DNA from: Pseudomonadota bacterium
GTDB lineage: Bacteria > Pseudomonadota > Gammaproteobacteria > Xanthomonadales > Xanthomonadaceae
Length of the DNA: 64,000 nucleotides
NCBI GenBank assembly: GCA_023388355.1
Contig: JAEWGI010000065.1
Span: 58,399 to 122,398, forward strand
Direction of reading: 5' to 3'
This document shows, one piece after another, positions 48,079 through 56,448 of this stretch. The position numbers were made by a program, and so were the translations under genes. Every line of letters begins with the position of its first letter. Position 1 is the stretch's first letter. The notes under the pieces were generated by a model. It saw only the letters and a program-made list of their open reading frames with translations. It was not told the origin of the DNA and did no database searches.

Positions 48079-48993
48079 GTGGATCGCGTGACCAGCATGC
48101 GCGTGTTCGTGCGCGCCGCCGAAAGCGGCAGCCTGTCCGCGGCGGCCCGTCATCTGGGCATGTCGCCGGCCATGGCCACCAAGCACGTCAACGCGCTCGA
48201 GGCGCGGCTGGGGGTCAAGCTGTTCCACCGCACCACCCGGCGCCTGAGCCTGACCGAGGCCGGCAGCCAGTACCTGGAGGCCTGCCAGCGGATCCTGCCG
48301 GAGATCGACGAAGCCGAGGCGGTGGCTGCATCCCAGCGCATCAAGGCGACCGGGCTGCTGCGCTTGAACGTGCCGCTGTCGTTCGGCAGTCGTTTCGTTG
48401 CCCCGCTGATCCCCGAGTTCAGCCGCCGGCACCCCGAAGTCAGGATCGAACTCGGACTCAGCGACGCCCAGTTGGACCTCGTCGCCGGCAGCTGGGACCT
48501 GGCCATCCGCATCGGACGGCTGGCCGACAGCCCGCTGCAGGCCCGGCGGCTGGGCGACAGCCCGATGCTGGTCTGCGCCGCACCGGAGTACCTGGACCGC
48601 CGGGGCGTGCCGCGGCGCATCGCCGAACTGACCCAGCACAACTGCCTGAGCTACACCCTGTCGGCCATGCAGGACGGCAAACACTGGGCGTTCGGCACGC
48701 ACGGCGAGTTCCGGGTGGCGGTCGGCGGCGACCTGCTGGCCAACAACGGCGATGCGCTGCTGGCTGCGGCGGTGGGTGGACAGGGCGTCATCTACCAGCC
48801 GCAGTTCATCGTTGGCGAGGCAGTGGCGCGCGGCGAACTGGTGGTGCTGGAACTGGACAGGCCGGCGATGGAACTCGGCGGCATCCATGTGCTGTACCCA
48901 CCCGAGCGGCGGCCGCCGGCCAAGGTGCGGGTGATGATCGACTACCTGGCTGAAGTGTTCGCCAGGAAAGCGCCCGGATCACTCTCTGCCTGA
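48079..48993 (+). CDS. LysR family transcriptional regulator
   Basis: 304 residues: helix-turn-helix (GSLSAAARHLGMSPAMATKH) and effector domain (TGLLRLNVPLSFGSRFVAPL). The GTG start at 48079 gives VDRVTSMRVFVRAAES, the usual N-terminus, with AGGAA about 12 bases upstream. CrgA-like subgroup by resemblance. Likely regulates the divergent dioxygenase-reductase operon. Confidence 0.92.
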   Translation: MDRVTSMRVFVRAAESGSLSAAARHLGMSPAMATKHVNALEARLGVKLFHRTTRRLSLTEAGSQYLEACQRILPEIDEAEAVAASQRIKATGLLRLNVPLSFGSRFVAPLIPEFSRRHPEVRIELGLSDAQLDLVAGSWDLAIRIGRLADSPLQARRLGDSPMLVCAAPEYLDRRGVPRRIAELTQHNCLSYTLSAMQDGKHWAFGTHGEFRVAVGGDLLANNGDALLAAAVGGQGVIYQPQFIVGEAVARGELVVLELDRPAMELGGIHVLYPPERRPPAKVRVMIDYLAEVFARKAPGSLSA

Positions 48994-49089
48994 AGCCACG
49001 AACCAGGAGCTGATCCACCCGGCCACGCATCCATGACCTGCTGCGTGATCGCATCTCTCGATGCTCGCTCCGGAACTCCCGCCGCCGGT

Positions 49090-50394
49090 TCACTGCACCA
49101 GCGGCAGCCAGATCCAGAGCGCCACGAGGGTGGCCAGCAGCACGGGCGGGGTCAGGACGAGTCCGACCTTCATGTACTGGCCCCACGTGATCCGCTGGCC
49201 CTTGCCGGCAAGCACATGCAGCCACAGCAGGGTGGCGAGCGAGCCGATGGGAGTGAGCTTGGGGCCCAGGTCGTTGCCCACGACGTGGGCGTAGATCATC
49301 AGCTCGCGGGTGTACGCCGGCACGTTGGCCTCGTCGATCGCCAGCGCGCCGACCAGGGTTGCCGGCATGTTGTTCATCACCGATGCGAGGGCAGCGACCG
49401 CGAAGCCGGTTCCAACCGTGGCCACGAAGCTGCCCTGCGCGGCCAGCCATTCGAGGACGGCGGTCGCCGCGGCGGTCAGCCAGGCGTTGCCCAGTCCATA
49501 CACGACCAAGTACATGCCCAGGGAGAACAGCACGATCTGCCAGGGCGCGCCGCGCAGGACCTTGCCCAGCGCCATGGTGCTGCCCCGCCCGCCGGCCGGC
49601 CAGCGGCCCGCGATGGCCATCAGCACCAGCGCGGCGGCACCCGTGACCAGGGAAATGGGCACGCCCAGGGATCCGGTCGAGAAGTACGCGACCAGCAGCA
49701 GGCCGAGCAGCGGCAGGGCGGCGCGGAAGACGGCGGCGTCGCGTATCGCGTGGCGTGGATCCTCGAGATCGTGCACGGCGTAGCGCACCGGGATGTTGCG
49801 CCGGAACCAGAGCCACAGCACGGCGAGTGTCGCGGCGACGGAAACCAGGTTCACCGGCACCATGACCGCCGCATAGCGGCCGAAGGACACGTCGAAGAAG
49901 TTCGCGGTGACGATGTTGACCAGGTTCGAGACCACCAGGGGCAGGCTGGCGGTGTCGGCGATGAAGCCGCAGGCGACGGTGAACGCCAGCGCTCCGGCAG
50001 GCGGGAAATCCAGGCGCAGCAGGATGGCCAGGACGATCGGCGTCAGCAGGAGCGCCGCGCCGTCGTTGGCGAACACCGCGGCGATCGCGGCGCCCAGGAG
50101 CACGATCAGTGGAAACAGCTTGCGACCGTCGCCACCGCCCCAGCGCGCCACATGCAGGGCCGCCCAGGAGAAGAAGCCGGCCTCGTCGAGGATGAGCGAG
50201 ATGATGATGAGCGCGACGAAGGTGAATGTCGCATCCCAGACGATGCCCCACACCGTGCCGACCTCGCTCCAGCCGACGACGCCCGTCGCAAGGGCGATGG
50301 CCGCGCCGGCGAGCGCCGACCAGCCGATTCCAAGCCCCCGCGGTTGCCAGATGACGAACACGAGGGTGACGACGAAGATTGCGAGGGCAAGCAT
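49090..50394 (-). CDS. arsB: Arsenite efflux permease ArsB
   Basis: 434-residue, about 11-helix ion transporter of the ArsB/NhaD superfamily that extrudes arsenite. Motifs FANDGAALLLTPIVLAI, VSNLVNIVTANFF and GNDLGPKLTPIGSLATLLWL are characteristic. Last gene of the ars operon, 89 bp after arsH. No arsA ATPase is encoded, so export is driven by the membrane potential. Confidence 0.93.
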   Translation of the reverse strand: MLALAIFVVTLVFVIWQPRGLGIGWSALAGAAIALATGVVGWSEVGTVWGIVWDATFTFVALIIISLILDEAGFFSWAALHVARWGGGDGRKLFPLIVLLGAAIAAVFANDGAALLLTPIVLAILLRLDFPPAGALAFTVACGFIADTASLPLVVSNLVNIVTANFFDVSFGRYAAVMVPVNLVSVAATLAVLWLWFRRNIPVRYAVHDLEDPRHAIRDAAVFRAALPLLGLLLVAYFSTGSLGVPISLVTGAAALVLMAIAGRWPAGGRGSTMALGKVLRGAPWQIVLFSLGMYLVVYGLGNAWLTAAATAVLEWLAAQGSFVATVGTGFAVAALASVMNNMPATLVGALAIDEANVPAYTRELMIYAHVVGNDLGPKLTPIGSLATLLWLHVLAGKGQRITWGQYMKVGLVLTPPVLLATLVALWIWLPLVQ

Positions 50395-50483
50395 GGGGCG
50401 TACCGGCAGGCGTTTCGGGCTCTGGGAAAGCCGCTCCTGGCCATTGCCGCGTTCGCGGGAATGACGGAGGGGATCGGAGGCTG

Positions 50484-51191
50484 TCAGATGGAGCGCTGGT
50501 TCACGCGCCTGGAGAGTTCTTCGGCGCTCTCCACGCGCTCGGAATAGCGGTCGGTCAGGTATGCCGAGCGACCACGCACCAGCCAGGTGAACTTCACCAG
50601 TTCCTCGCAGACGTCGACGACCCGCTGGTAGTACGCCGACGGCTTCATCCGCCCCGCCTCGTCGAATTCCTGGAAGGCCTTGGCCACCGAGGACTGGTTG
50701 GGGATGGTGACCATGCGCATCCAGCGGCCCAGCACGCGCAGCTGGTTGACGGCGTTGAAGCTCTGCGAGCCGCCGGATACCTGCATCACCGCCAGGGTCT
50801 TGCCCTGGGTTGGTCGCCTTGCGCCCTGGGACAGGGGAATCCAGTCGATCTGGGCCTTCATGACGCCGGTCATCGCGCCGTGGCGCTCCGGGCTGACCCA
50901 GACCATGCCTTCCGACCAGTCGGCGAGTTCGCGCAGCTCGGCCACCTTCGGATGCGCCGGATCGGCCCCGTCGGGCAGCGGCAGGTCGCGCGGGTCGAAG
51001 ATGCGCACCTCGCAGCCGTACCAGCGCAGCAGCCTGCCGGCCTCCTCGGCCAGCAGGCGCGAATACGAGCGCCCGCGCAGCGAGCCGTAGAGGATGAGGA
51101 TGCGCGGCGGATGCGCCGGATCACCGGGCGCGGCGAGTGCTTCGACGTCGATCGGATCGAGCTGCGCCAGGTCGATGTTGGGCAGGTCCAT
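50484..51191 (-). CDS. arsH: ArsH organoarsenical/NADPH-FMN oxidoreductase
   Basis: 235 residues. Flavodoxin-like FMN loop [20 protein letters not shown], then [20 protein letters not shown] and [17 protein letters not shown], all family hallmarks. ArsH oxidises trivalent organoarsenicals and reduces quinones or chromate. ATG 51191 starts [13 protein letters not shown]. Located 14 bp after the glutaredoxin-type arsC. Confidence 0.93.
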   Translation of the reverse strand: MDLPNIDLAQLDPIDVEALAAPGDPAHPPRILILYGSLRGRSYSRLLAEEAGRLLRWYGCEVRIFDPRDLPLPDGADPAHPKVAELRELADWSEGMVWVSPERHGAMTGVMKAQIDWIPLSQGARRPTQGKTLAVMQVSGGSQSFNAVNQLRVLGRWMRMVTIPNQSSVAKAFQEFDEAGRMKPSAYYQRVVDVCEELVKFTWLVRGRSAYLTDRYSERVESAEELSRRVNQRSI

Positions 51192-51205
51192 GGCAACCGG
51201 CTCGA

Positions 51206-51619
51206 TCACCTCGACGCCCCGCCCGGCGTCACCACCTCGCCGTCTTCCTTGGTGAACGGGGCGACCGGGTGGTCCAGCAGCGCGAACACCGCCTCCGATG
51301 GCCGGCACAGCGCAACCCCGCGCTTGGACACGACGATCGGCCGATTGATGAGGACGGGGTGCGCGAGCATGGCGTCGACCAGCTCATCGTCCGTCAGCTC
51401 GCGGTTGTCCAGGCCCAGCTCCGCGTAGGGCGTTCCCTTCCGGCGCAGGAGATCGCGCGGCGCGATGCCCATGGCTGCAATCAGCTCCAGGAGCCTGTCG
51501 CGCGTCGGAGGCGTTTTCAGGTATTCGATGACCTCGGGATGCTCGCCGGACTGGCGCATGATCTCCAGGGTGTTGCGCGACGTGCCGCAGTTGGAGTTGT
51601 GGTAGATCGTCAGGGTCAT
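51206..51619 (-). CDS. arsC: Arsenate reductase, glutaredoxin-linked type
   Basis: 137 residues with the catalytic cysteine in [15 protein letters not shown] (Cys11) and the arginine region [19 protein letters not shown]. This ArsC (Spx fold) uses glutathione and glutaredoxin. It sits 9 bp after a structurally unrelated arsenate reductase in the same operon. Confidence 0.94.
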   Translation of the reverse strand: MTLTIYHNSNCGTSRNTLEIMRQSGEHPEVIEYLKTPPTRDRLLELIAAMGIAPRDLLRRKGTPYAELGLDNRELTDDELVDAMLAHPVLINRPIVVSKRGVALCRPSEAVFALLDHPVAPFTKEDGEVVTPGGASR

Positions 51620-51628
51620 GGTGATGCC

Positions 51629-52159
51629 TCAGGCCACGTCGGATCGGGGCGACGTCGTGCCCTCAAGCTGCCCGATCTGGCCGAGCTGGACCGCCAGGCT
51701 CGATCGGGACAGGGTGTGGATCGGCAGCGCGACGAAGGCCGCGATGCGGTTTTCCATGTATCCCAGCGCCTGCCGGAAGGCGGCGCGTTGCCACATGGCC
51801 CCGCGCGTCTCGTGGCCCGGATCGTCGATGCCCCAGTGTCCGCTGACCGGCTGTCCTGGCCAGACGGGGCAGGCTTCGCCCCCGGCCTGGTCGCAGACGG
51901 TGAACACGAAATCCATGTGCGGCGCGCCGGCAACGGCAAACTCGTCCCAGGACTTCGAGCGCATGCCGTCGGTCGGGTAACCCGCCTGGTCCAGCGTCTC
52001 GATCGCCAGCGGGTTGACCTCGCCCCGGGGATGGCTTCCGGCCGAGAACGCGTTGAAGCGGCCATCGCCGAGCTTGCGGAGAATGCCTTCGGCAAGGATC
52101 GAACGGGCGGAGTTGCCCGTGCACAGGAACAGGACGTTGAAGGGCCGATCGGGGTTCAT
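51629..52159 (-). CDS. arsC: Arsenate reductase, low-molecular-weight phosphatase type
   Basis: 176 residues with the P-loop CTGNSARS (CX5R) near residue 13 and the second cysteine region FVFTVCDQAGGEACPVWPG; WGIDDPGHE supplies the acid. This type normally couples to thioredoxin or mycothiol. Overlaps arsR by 4 bases. Confidence 0.93.
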   Translation of the reverse strand: MNPDRPFNVLFLCTGNSARSILAEGILRKLGDGRFNAFSAGSHPRGEVNPLAIETLDQAGYPTDGMRSKSWDEFAVAGAPHMDFVFTVCDQAGGEACPVWPGQPVSGHWGIDDPGHETRGAMWQRAAFRQALGYMENRIAAFVALPIHTLSRSSLAVQLGQIGQLEGTTSPRSDVA

Positions 52160-52503
52160 GGGCAGGTCTCCGCGCTGCAGGACGCGACCAGGTGGGTGAG
52201 CTCGCCGCAGATTTCCGGATTCCCGGAGCAGCAGTCTTCGGTGAGGAAGGCGAGCAGCTGGCGCATGTCCTCGTAGCTCGCGGCGTACAGGATGTGGCGC
52301 CCGTCGCGCCAGGAACGCAGCAGCCCGGCGCGCTCCAGGGTGGCGAGATGGAAGCTCATGCGGGTCGGCGGGATCGACAGGGACGCGGCGATCTCGCCCG
52401 ACTGCATGCCCTCGGGCCCCGCGCGGACCAGCCTGCGGAATGCGGCCAGGCGGTCGCCGTGGGCGAGTGCGGCGAGGGAGGAGACGGCGGCGGCGTCGTT
52501 CAT
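52156..52503 (-). CDS. arsR: ArsR family arsenic-responsive repressor
   Basis: 115 residues: winged helix (EIAASLSIPPTRMSFHLATLERAG) and a cysteine-rich C-terminus (EDCCSGNPEIC, SCSAETC) that could bind arsenite. The position of the cysteines after the DNA-binding domain resembles the type-2 ArsR proteins rather than the ELCVCDL type of E. coli. First gene of the operon. Confidence 0.93.
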   Translation of the reverse strand: MNDAAAVSSLAALAHGDRLAAFRRLVRAGPEGMQSGEIAASLSIPPTRMSFHLATLERAGLLRSWRDGRHILYAASYEDMRQLLAFLTEDCCSGNPEICGELTHLVASCSAETCP

Positions 52504-52505
52504 GG

Positions 52506-52540
52506 CTCCGGCACTATACAAGGATCCTTGGAGGGTGCAA
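52506..52540 (-). promoter_or_regulatory. ars promoter with palindromic operator
   Basis: Minus strand: TTGCAC (-35, 52540-52535), 16-base spacer, TATAGT (-10, 52518-52513). A perfect 12-bp palindrome, CAAGGATCCTTG (52519-52530), fills the spacer and would let ArsR block polymerase. The predicted start is only a few bases before the arsR ATG. Confidence 0.7.
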
Positions 52541-52565
52541 GTGTGTCGGTCCTCGCGGCCCGCGT

Positions 52566-52587
52566 TCGCGGCTGAAGCCGCTCCTGC
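52566..52587. repeat. Dispersed REP-like palindrome
   Basis: GCGGCT-GA-AGCCGC (52568-52581) followed by TCCTGC: the intergenic palindrome type common in Xanthomonadaceae genomes; a degenerate relative is at 2887-2906. Confidence 0.6.
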
Positions 52588-52660
52588 GGTGCACCGGGGT
52601 TCGGCTGTTGAAAGGCTCTTCGCGGCAACGACGGGCAAGCACGGGTGGGCCCGCAGCTTC

Positions 52661-53965
52661 CTAGCCGACGATTTCCCGGCGCAGGCCGCGGTCGATCGCC
52701 GCCGCCATCCGTTCGGGAACGCCCGCCTGTCCGGCAAAGCCCATCCAGTTGCCGACCTGGGCGTGGATGTCCTCGATGCCGCGTCGCGCAGCGGCGGGCT
52801 TCAGTCCGCAGAACACGCCGAAGCCGACCAGGTCGGCCAGTTCGAAGTGGTCGCGCTTGCCGCCCAGACTCATCTGGTGCTGGTGGGTCCAGCTGCCTTC
52901 CGGGTTGTAGGCGTAGGCGACGTCGAAGGCCGGCGAGAGGCGCCATTCGCCGCTGCGGTTCATCAGGAAGGCGATGTTCTTGACGTGGTCGTCCTGGTTG
53001 CGGATCAGGACGTTCAGCACGGCGCGGCGGAACTGCTGTTCGATGTCCCGCCGCGGCAGGTCCAGCAGGCGCATCGTCTCCACCGCCTGCTCGTAGGAGT
53101 AGGCACCGGCGGCGTTGAAGTCGAAGTGGCGCATGGCCGCCAGCGACTGCATGTGCAGCTTGCGGCCCGCGGCGTCGCGGTCGAAGCGGCGGGTCATGAA
53201 GTGCGAGCGGCCGCCCTCGCGATGGATGCGGCATTCGGTCATGTCGATGCCGGCCGCGACCGCGAGCAGATGGAAGCCGTACTCGACCAGGCCAAAGCCC
53301 TGCGGATCGGCCAGTTCGCGGTCGCGGTTGTTGGCGATGCCGTCGAACTTGAGCAGCCAGTAGCCGAAGCCCTCGCCCGCCCGCACCTGGCCGGAGCGGA
53401 ACTCGCCGGTGTCCGGGTTCCAGGCGAGGACGGCCTTGGCGCGCGCGCCGCCGGCCGAGGTACCGACGCGCAGGATGTCCTCGAGCGCTTCGTGGTCGTC
53501 GCCGCCGCGCAGTTCGCCCGACAGGCCCAGGCGGTCGTTGAGCACGTCGTTGGCCAGGCGGGTGAGCGCATCGATCTGGACCGTGCGCGAGCGGGTGGCC
53601 AGGCCCGACAGCAGCGGGCGGAATTCCAGCGCGCCCATGCCGCGGGTGCCGATGTAGCACAGGCGCTCGACCGGATCGAGGCCGCCGGCGGGACGCCCCC
53701 GGGCCGCCAGCCAGGCGTCGATGAGGGCGTTGCCGAACCGGTCGGGCAGCGAGTCGGCGAGCAGGCCCGGCAGGCCGAGGAAGGCCTCGCGCGGCAGGCC
53801 GGGGAACTCGTAGGGATCGGGGCCGAGCGGCATCATGAGCGGGGCCAGCTCGATGCCGCTGTCGACGAAGTCGGGCATGTACTGGAAGACGGCGAGCTGG
53901 CGGTCGTCGAGCCAGCTCACCGCCCCGATGTCGCGCCCCCACAGGCGCACGGTGGCGTCGGTCAC
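52661..53965 (-). CDS. hipA: HipA-family serine/threonine kinase toxin
   Basis: 434-residue HipA-type toxin. Motifs: GTSAGGARAKAVLAW (nucleotide loop), HFMTRRFDRD, and the catalytic LIRNQDDHVKNIAFL, DVAYAYNP. HipA phosphorylates GltX or similar targets and causes dormancy. The GTG at 53965 overlaps the antitoxin stop (GTGA), supporting this start. Antitoxin upstream, normal order. Confidence 0.93.
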   Translation of the reverse strand: MTDATVRLWGRDIGAVSWLDDRQLAVFQYMPDFVDSGIELAPLMMPLGPDPYEFPGLPREAFLGLPGLLADSLPDRFGNALIDAWLAARGRPAGGLDPVERLCYIGTRGMGALEFRPLLSGLATRSRTVQIDALTRLANDVLNDRLGLSGELRGGDDHEALEDILRVGTSAGGARAKAVLAWNPDTGEFRSGQVRAGEGFGYWLLKFDGIANNRDRELADPQGFGLVEYGFHLLAVAAGIDMTECRIHREGGRSHFMTRRFDRDAAGRKLHMQSLAAMRHFDFNAAGAYSYEQAVETMRLLDLPRRDIEQQFRRAVLNVLIRNQDDHVKNIAFLMNRSGEWRLSPAFDVAYAYNPEGSWTHQHQMSLGGKRDHFELADLVGFGVFCGLKPAAARRGIEDIHAQVGNWMGFAGQAGVPERMAAAIDRGLRREIVG

Positions 53966-54327
53966 GCGCCTTCCTCCTCGTCGCCCCAAGCCCAGTCGGT
54001 GGCCCGGGGCACGTCGTCGGGCGCGGGACGGGCGCGCTGGCGTTCGCGGCCGCCGAGGCGGACGCGCTCGACCGGGCGCACCGCCGGATCGGGCAGTGAG
54101 TCGAGCAGGCGCTGGTCGAGGCCGAGCGCGCCCAGCACCCGGATCAGGGTATCCAGCGAGGTGTTTGCACCGGCTTCGAGGCGCTTGATGCTGCTGACCG
54201 AAGTGCCGGCTTCACGGGCCACGCGGGCCTGGGTGAGGTTGCGGCTCAGGCGCAGGCTGGCCACGCGCTCGCCGAGGGCGCGCAGTGCGGCGTCAACGGG
54301 CAGGGCAACAGGGCTGGAAGGGCTCAT
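53962..54327 (-). CDS. hipB: HipB-family XRE antitoxin
   Basis: 121 residues: helix-turn-helix (NLTQARVAREAGTSVSSIKRLEAG shortened to its core TQARVAREAGTSVSSIKRLE) and a charged C-terminal tail (about 75-121) probably binding HipA. Overlaps hipA by 4 bases. Likely autorepresses from the AT-rich region upstream. Confidence 0.9.
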   Translation of the reverse strand: MSPSSPVALPVDAALRALGERVASLRLSRNLTQARVAREAGTSVSSIKRLEAGANTSLDTLIRVLGALGLDQRLLDSLPDPAVRPVERVRLGGRERQRARPAPDDVPRATDWAWGDEEEGA

Positions 54328-54734
54328 GAATGGGTTCTTGGAGGTGTTCTGACAATTAAGGATGCGGATATGGTCTTTTACATGATTTTTCGTTAACAGG
54401 TCATAAAGAGGCCTTTATCATCAGAACCAGCGCTTGAGGGGCTTTATACGAGCCTCAATGCCCATTGAGCCGCGCGGCGGCACCCACCGCCTGGCGGGGA
54501 CTTCCGCCGAGGCGGGGATGGGTGCGACGGGCGGGAAAGCGGCGCGCGCGCGCGGCGGGAACGGACATGGCGGGCTGGCGGGCTGGCCGGGCCCAGGGTG
54601 CCGCGGCGCCCCAAGGGCGCGGATGCGGGCACGCGGCACACGGCCACCGGAACGCGGACGGACCTGGATCCGCAGCCATCCGCATCGGCTATGGTGCCCG
54701 GCAGAGCCAGGATCCACTTTCACAGGAGCCAGCC
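54328..54734. promoter_or_regulatory. hipBA promoter region and GC-rich spacer
   Basis: 54328-54433 is strikingly AT-rich for this genome and contains a near-palindrome ATAAAG-AGGC-CTTTAT (54403-54418), a candidate HipB operator. 54434-54734 is GC-rich without a recognisable gene; it leads to the cytochrome b561 ribosome binding site (AGGAG, 54724-54728). Confidence 0.5.
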
Positions 54735-55265
54735 ATGCGCCGCGACAGCCCGGAACGCTATGGAACCGTCTCCCGCGTCTTCCACTGGGCCATCGCCGTG
54801 CTGGTGGCCTGGCAGGCGCTGAAGATCTTCGACCGGATCGACGATGGCGAGCACTGGGTCGGGCAGACCCTGGTGCCCTGGCACATCCCGGTGGGCGTGC
54901 TGGTGCTGATACTGGTGGTGCCGAGGATCCTGTGGGCCCTGCGCAACCGCGGCAACCGCCCGCCCACACCGCCGCCGCCGGCACTCGGCCTGCTGGCCAA
55001 GGCGGGGCACGTGGCCCTGTACGCCGCGCTGTTGCTGATGCCGGTCACCGGCATGAGCATCATGCTCGGCAACGGCTACGGCCTGAACGTGTTCGGCATC
55101 GAGCTGGTGGCCGAAGGTGCGGAGATTCCCTGGCTCGCCGCGTTCGGCGGCGCCGTGCATTCGCCGCTGGCATGGCTGCTGATCGCGATGGTCGTCGGCC
55201 ACGCCGGGATGGCGCTGGTCCATCACTTCATCCGCAAGGATGGCGTACTGCGGCGGATGCTGTAG
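54735..55265 (+). CDS. Cytochrome b561 family membrane protein
   Basis: 176 residues, four transmembrane helices, with haem-ligand histidines in RVFHWAIAVL, VPWHIPVGVLVL, AGHVALYAALL and VVGHAGMALVHHF. Such proteins shuttle electrons between quinol and periplasmic acceptors such as superoxide. AGGAG precedes the ATG by 7 bases. Monocistronic, convergent with tssA. Confidence 0.92.
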   Translation: MRRDSPERYGTVSRVFHWAIAVLVAWQALKIFDRIDDGEHWVGQTLVPWHIPVGVLVLILVVPRILWALRNRGNRPPTPPPPALGLLAKAGHVALYAALLLMPVTGMSIMLGNGYGLNVFGIELVAEGAEIPWLAAFGGAVHSPLAWLLIAMVVGHAGMALVHHFIRKDGVLRRML

Positions 55266-55373
55266 GGGCCGCACGCCCGGGCGCGGCGGTGCCGCGGCCT
55301 GGATGACGGAAACACGCACTGTTGCCCGCCTGGCGGCGTGCCACGCGCGCGTCTCCCGACCGCGCGACGCGCC

Positions 55374-56414
55374 TTATTCGGGCGGCGCGCCCGCCACGTT
55401 CTGCAGTTCGCCCAGGCCGCCCGGAGCAAGGTTGCGCAGCAGGTCCTCGAAGCCCAGGCCGACCAGGCGCTGGGCGCGGCGGAGCAGGATCGGGACCGGG
55501 CTGGAGGGCTCGTTGCGGCTGTAGTACTCGCAGATCTCGTCGATGCGCCTGACCACGTCGGAAGGGCCGGCGATGCGGCCCGGGGCGCCGGCAGGCGCGC
55601 TGCCGTCGCCGGCGACGCCGTCCGCTGCGGCGTCCGCCCCGTCGTCCGCGGCGGACGTGCCGGAGCGCGCCGACCACTGCCCCTGCAGGAAACGGTCGAG
55701 GTCGTACAGGTCCGAGAGCAGCGGCTTGAATTCCGGCGCCCGGGTGGAGAGGCGCTCGGTGAGCAGGCTGTCGATGGCGCGGGCATGGGCGAGCGCGGCG
55801 TGGACCGCGCCTGCACTGCGTTCGAGCAGCTCTTCGGGGCAGTCCAGGCAACAGGCTTCGATCCCGGCGATGGACGGCTGTTCGCCGCCGTCGCCCGCGG
55901 CGGGCTTGAGGCTGCCGTTGGCGATGCGCAGGTCGCGCAGGGTGAAGGCGCCCAGCCGCGCGGACTGCACGAAGGCGGTGCTGCGCAGGTGGGCCAGCGG
56001 CCCCTGCGGGTCGGCCAGCGGCATCAGCGCATTGACCCGGGCGGTGGGGTCGTCGTCGTCCTCGGCGTCGAGCTGCGGATGGACGCTGTCCCAGAGCTGT
56101 TCGAGCATCGCCAGCACCAGCGCCAGGCCGTCGCTCCAGCCCGGCAGGCCGCGCGTGCGCAGCCAGGCCGAGGCCAGGATCACCGCCACGCGCAGGTCGC
56201 GGGTGCGCGCGAGCAGCGCCAGCGCCGCGGTGGCCGCGCGGTCCCAGTCGGGTTCGTCGGTTTCGCCTTCGTCGCCGCCGACCACGCGTTCGCCGCGCGG
56301 CGCGACCGCGCGCTCGAGCGCCATGAAGTCGGCGTCGTACTCGAGGTCGGGCCCGGACGGCGCATCGCCGTGCAACGGTGCGGCCAGTACGGTGATGTCC
56401 GCATCGGCGCTCAT
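55374..56414 (-). CDS. tssA: Type VI secretion protein TssA-like (ImpA N-terminal domain)
   Basis: 346 residues. The N-terminal ImpA domain is clear (GPDLEYDADFMALERA, EPDWDRAATAALALLARTRD, LWDSVHPQLDAEDDDDPTAR); the C-terminal end PVPILLRRAQRLVGLGFEDL is the TssA short-type tail. TssA organises sheath and baseplate assembly. No other T6SS gene is in view; the gene follows the giant adhesin by 34 bp on the same strand. Gene-name confidence depends on a T6SS being nearby outside the window. Confidence 0.88.
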   Translation of the reverse strand: MSADADITVLAAPLHGDAPSGPDLEYDADFMALERAVAPRGERVVGGDEGETDEPDWDRAATAALALLARTRDLRVAVILASAWLRTRGLPGWSDGLALVLAMLEQLWDSVHPQLDAEDDDDPTARVNALMPLADPQGPLAHLRSTAFVQSARLGAFTLRDLRIANGSLKPAAGDGGEQPSIAGIEACCLDCPEELLERSAGAVHAALAHARAIDSLLTERLSTRAPEFKPLLSDLYDLDRFLQGQWSARSGTSAADDGADAAADGVAGDGSAPAGAPGRIAGPSDVVRRIDEICEYYSRNEPSSPVPILLRRAQRLVGLGFEDLLRNLAPGGLGELQNVAGAPPE

Positions 56415-56448
56415 GTCGTGTTCCTCCGCCAGTGGATGTGGATGCCGG

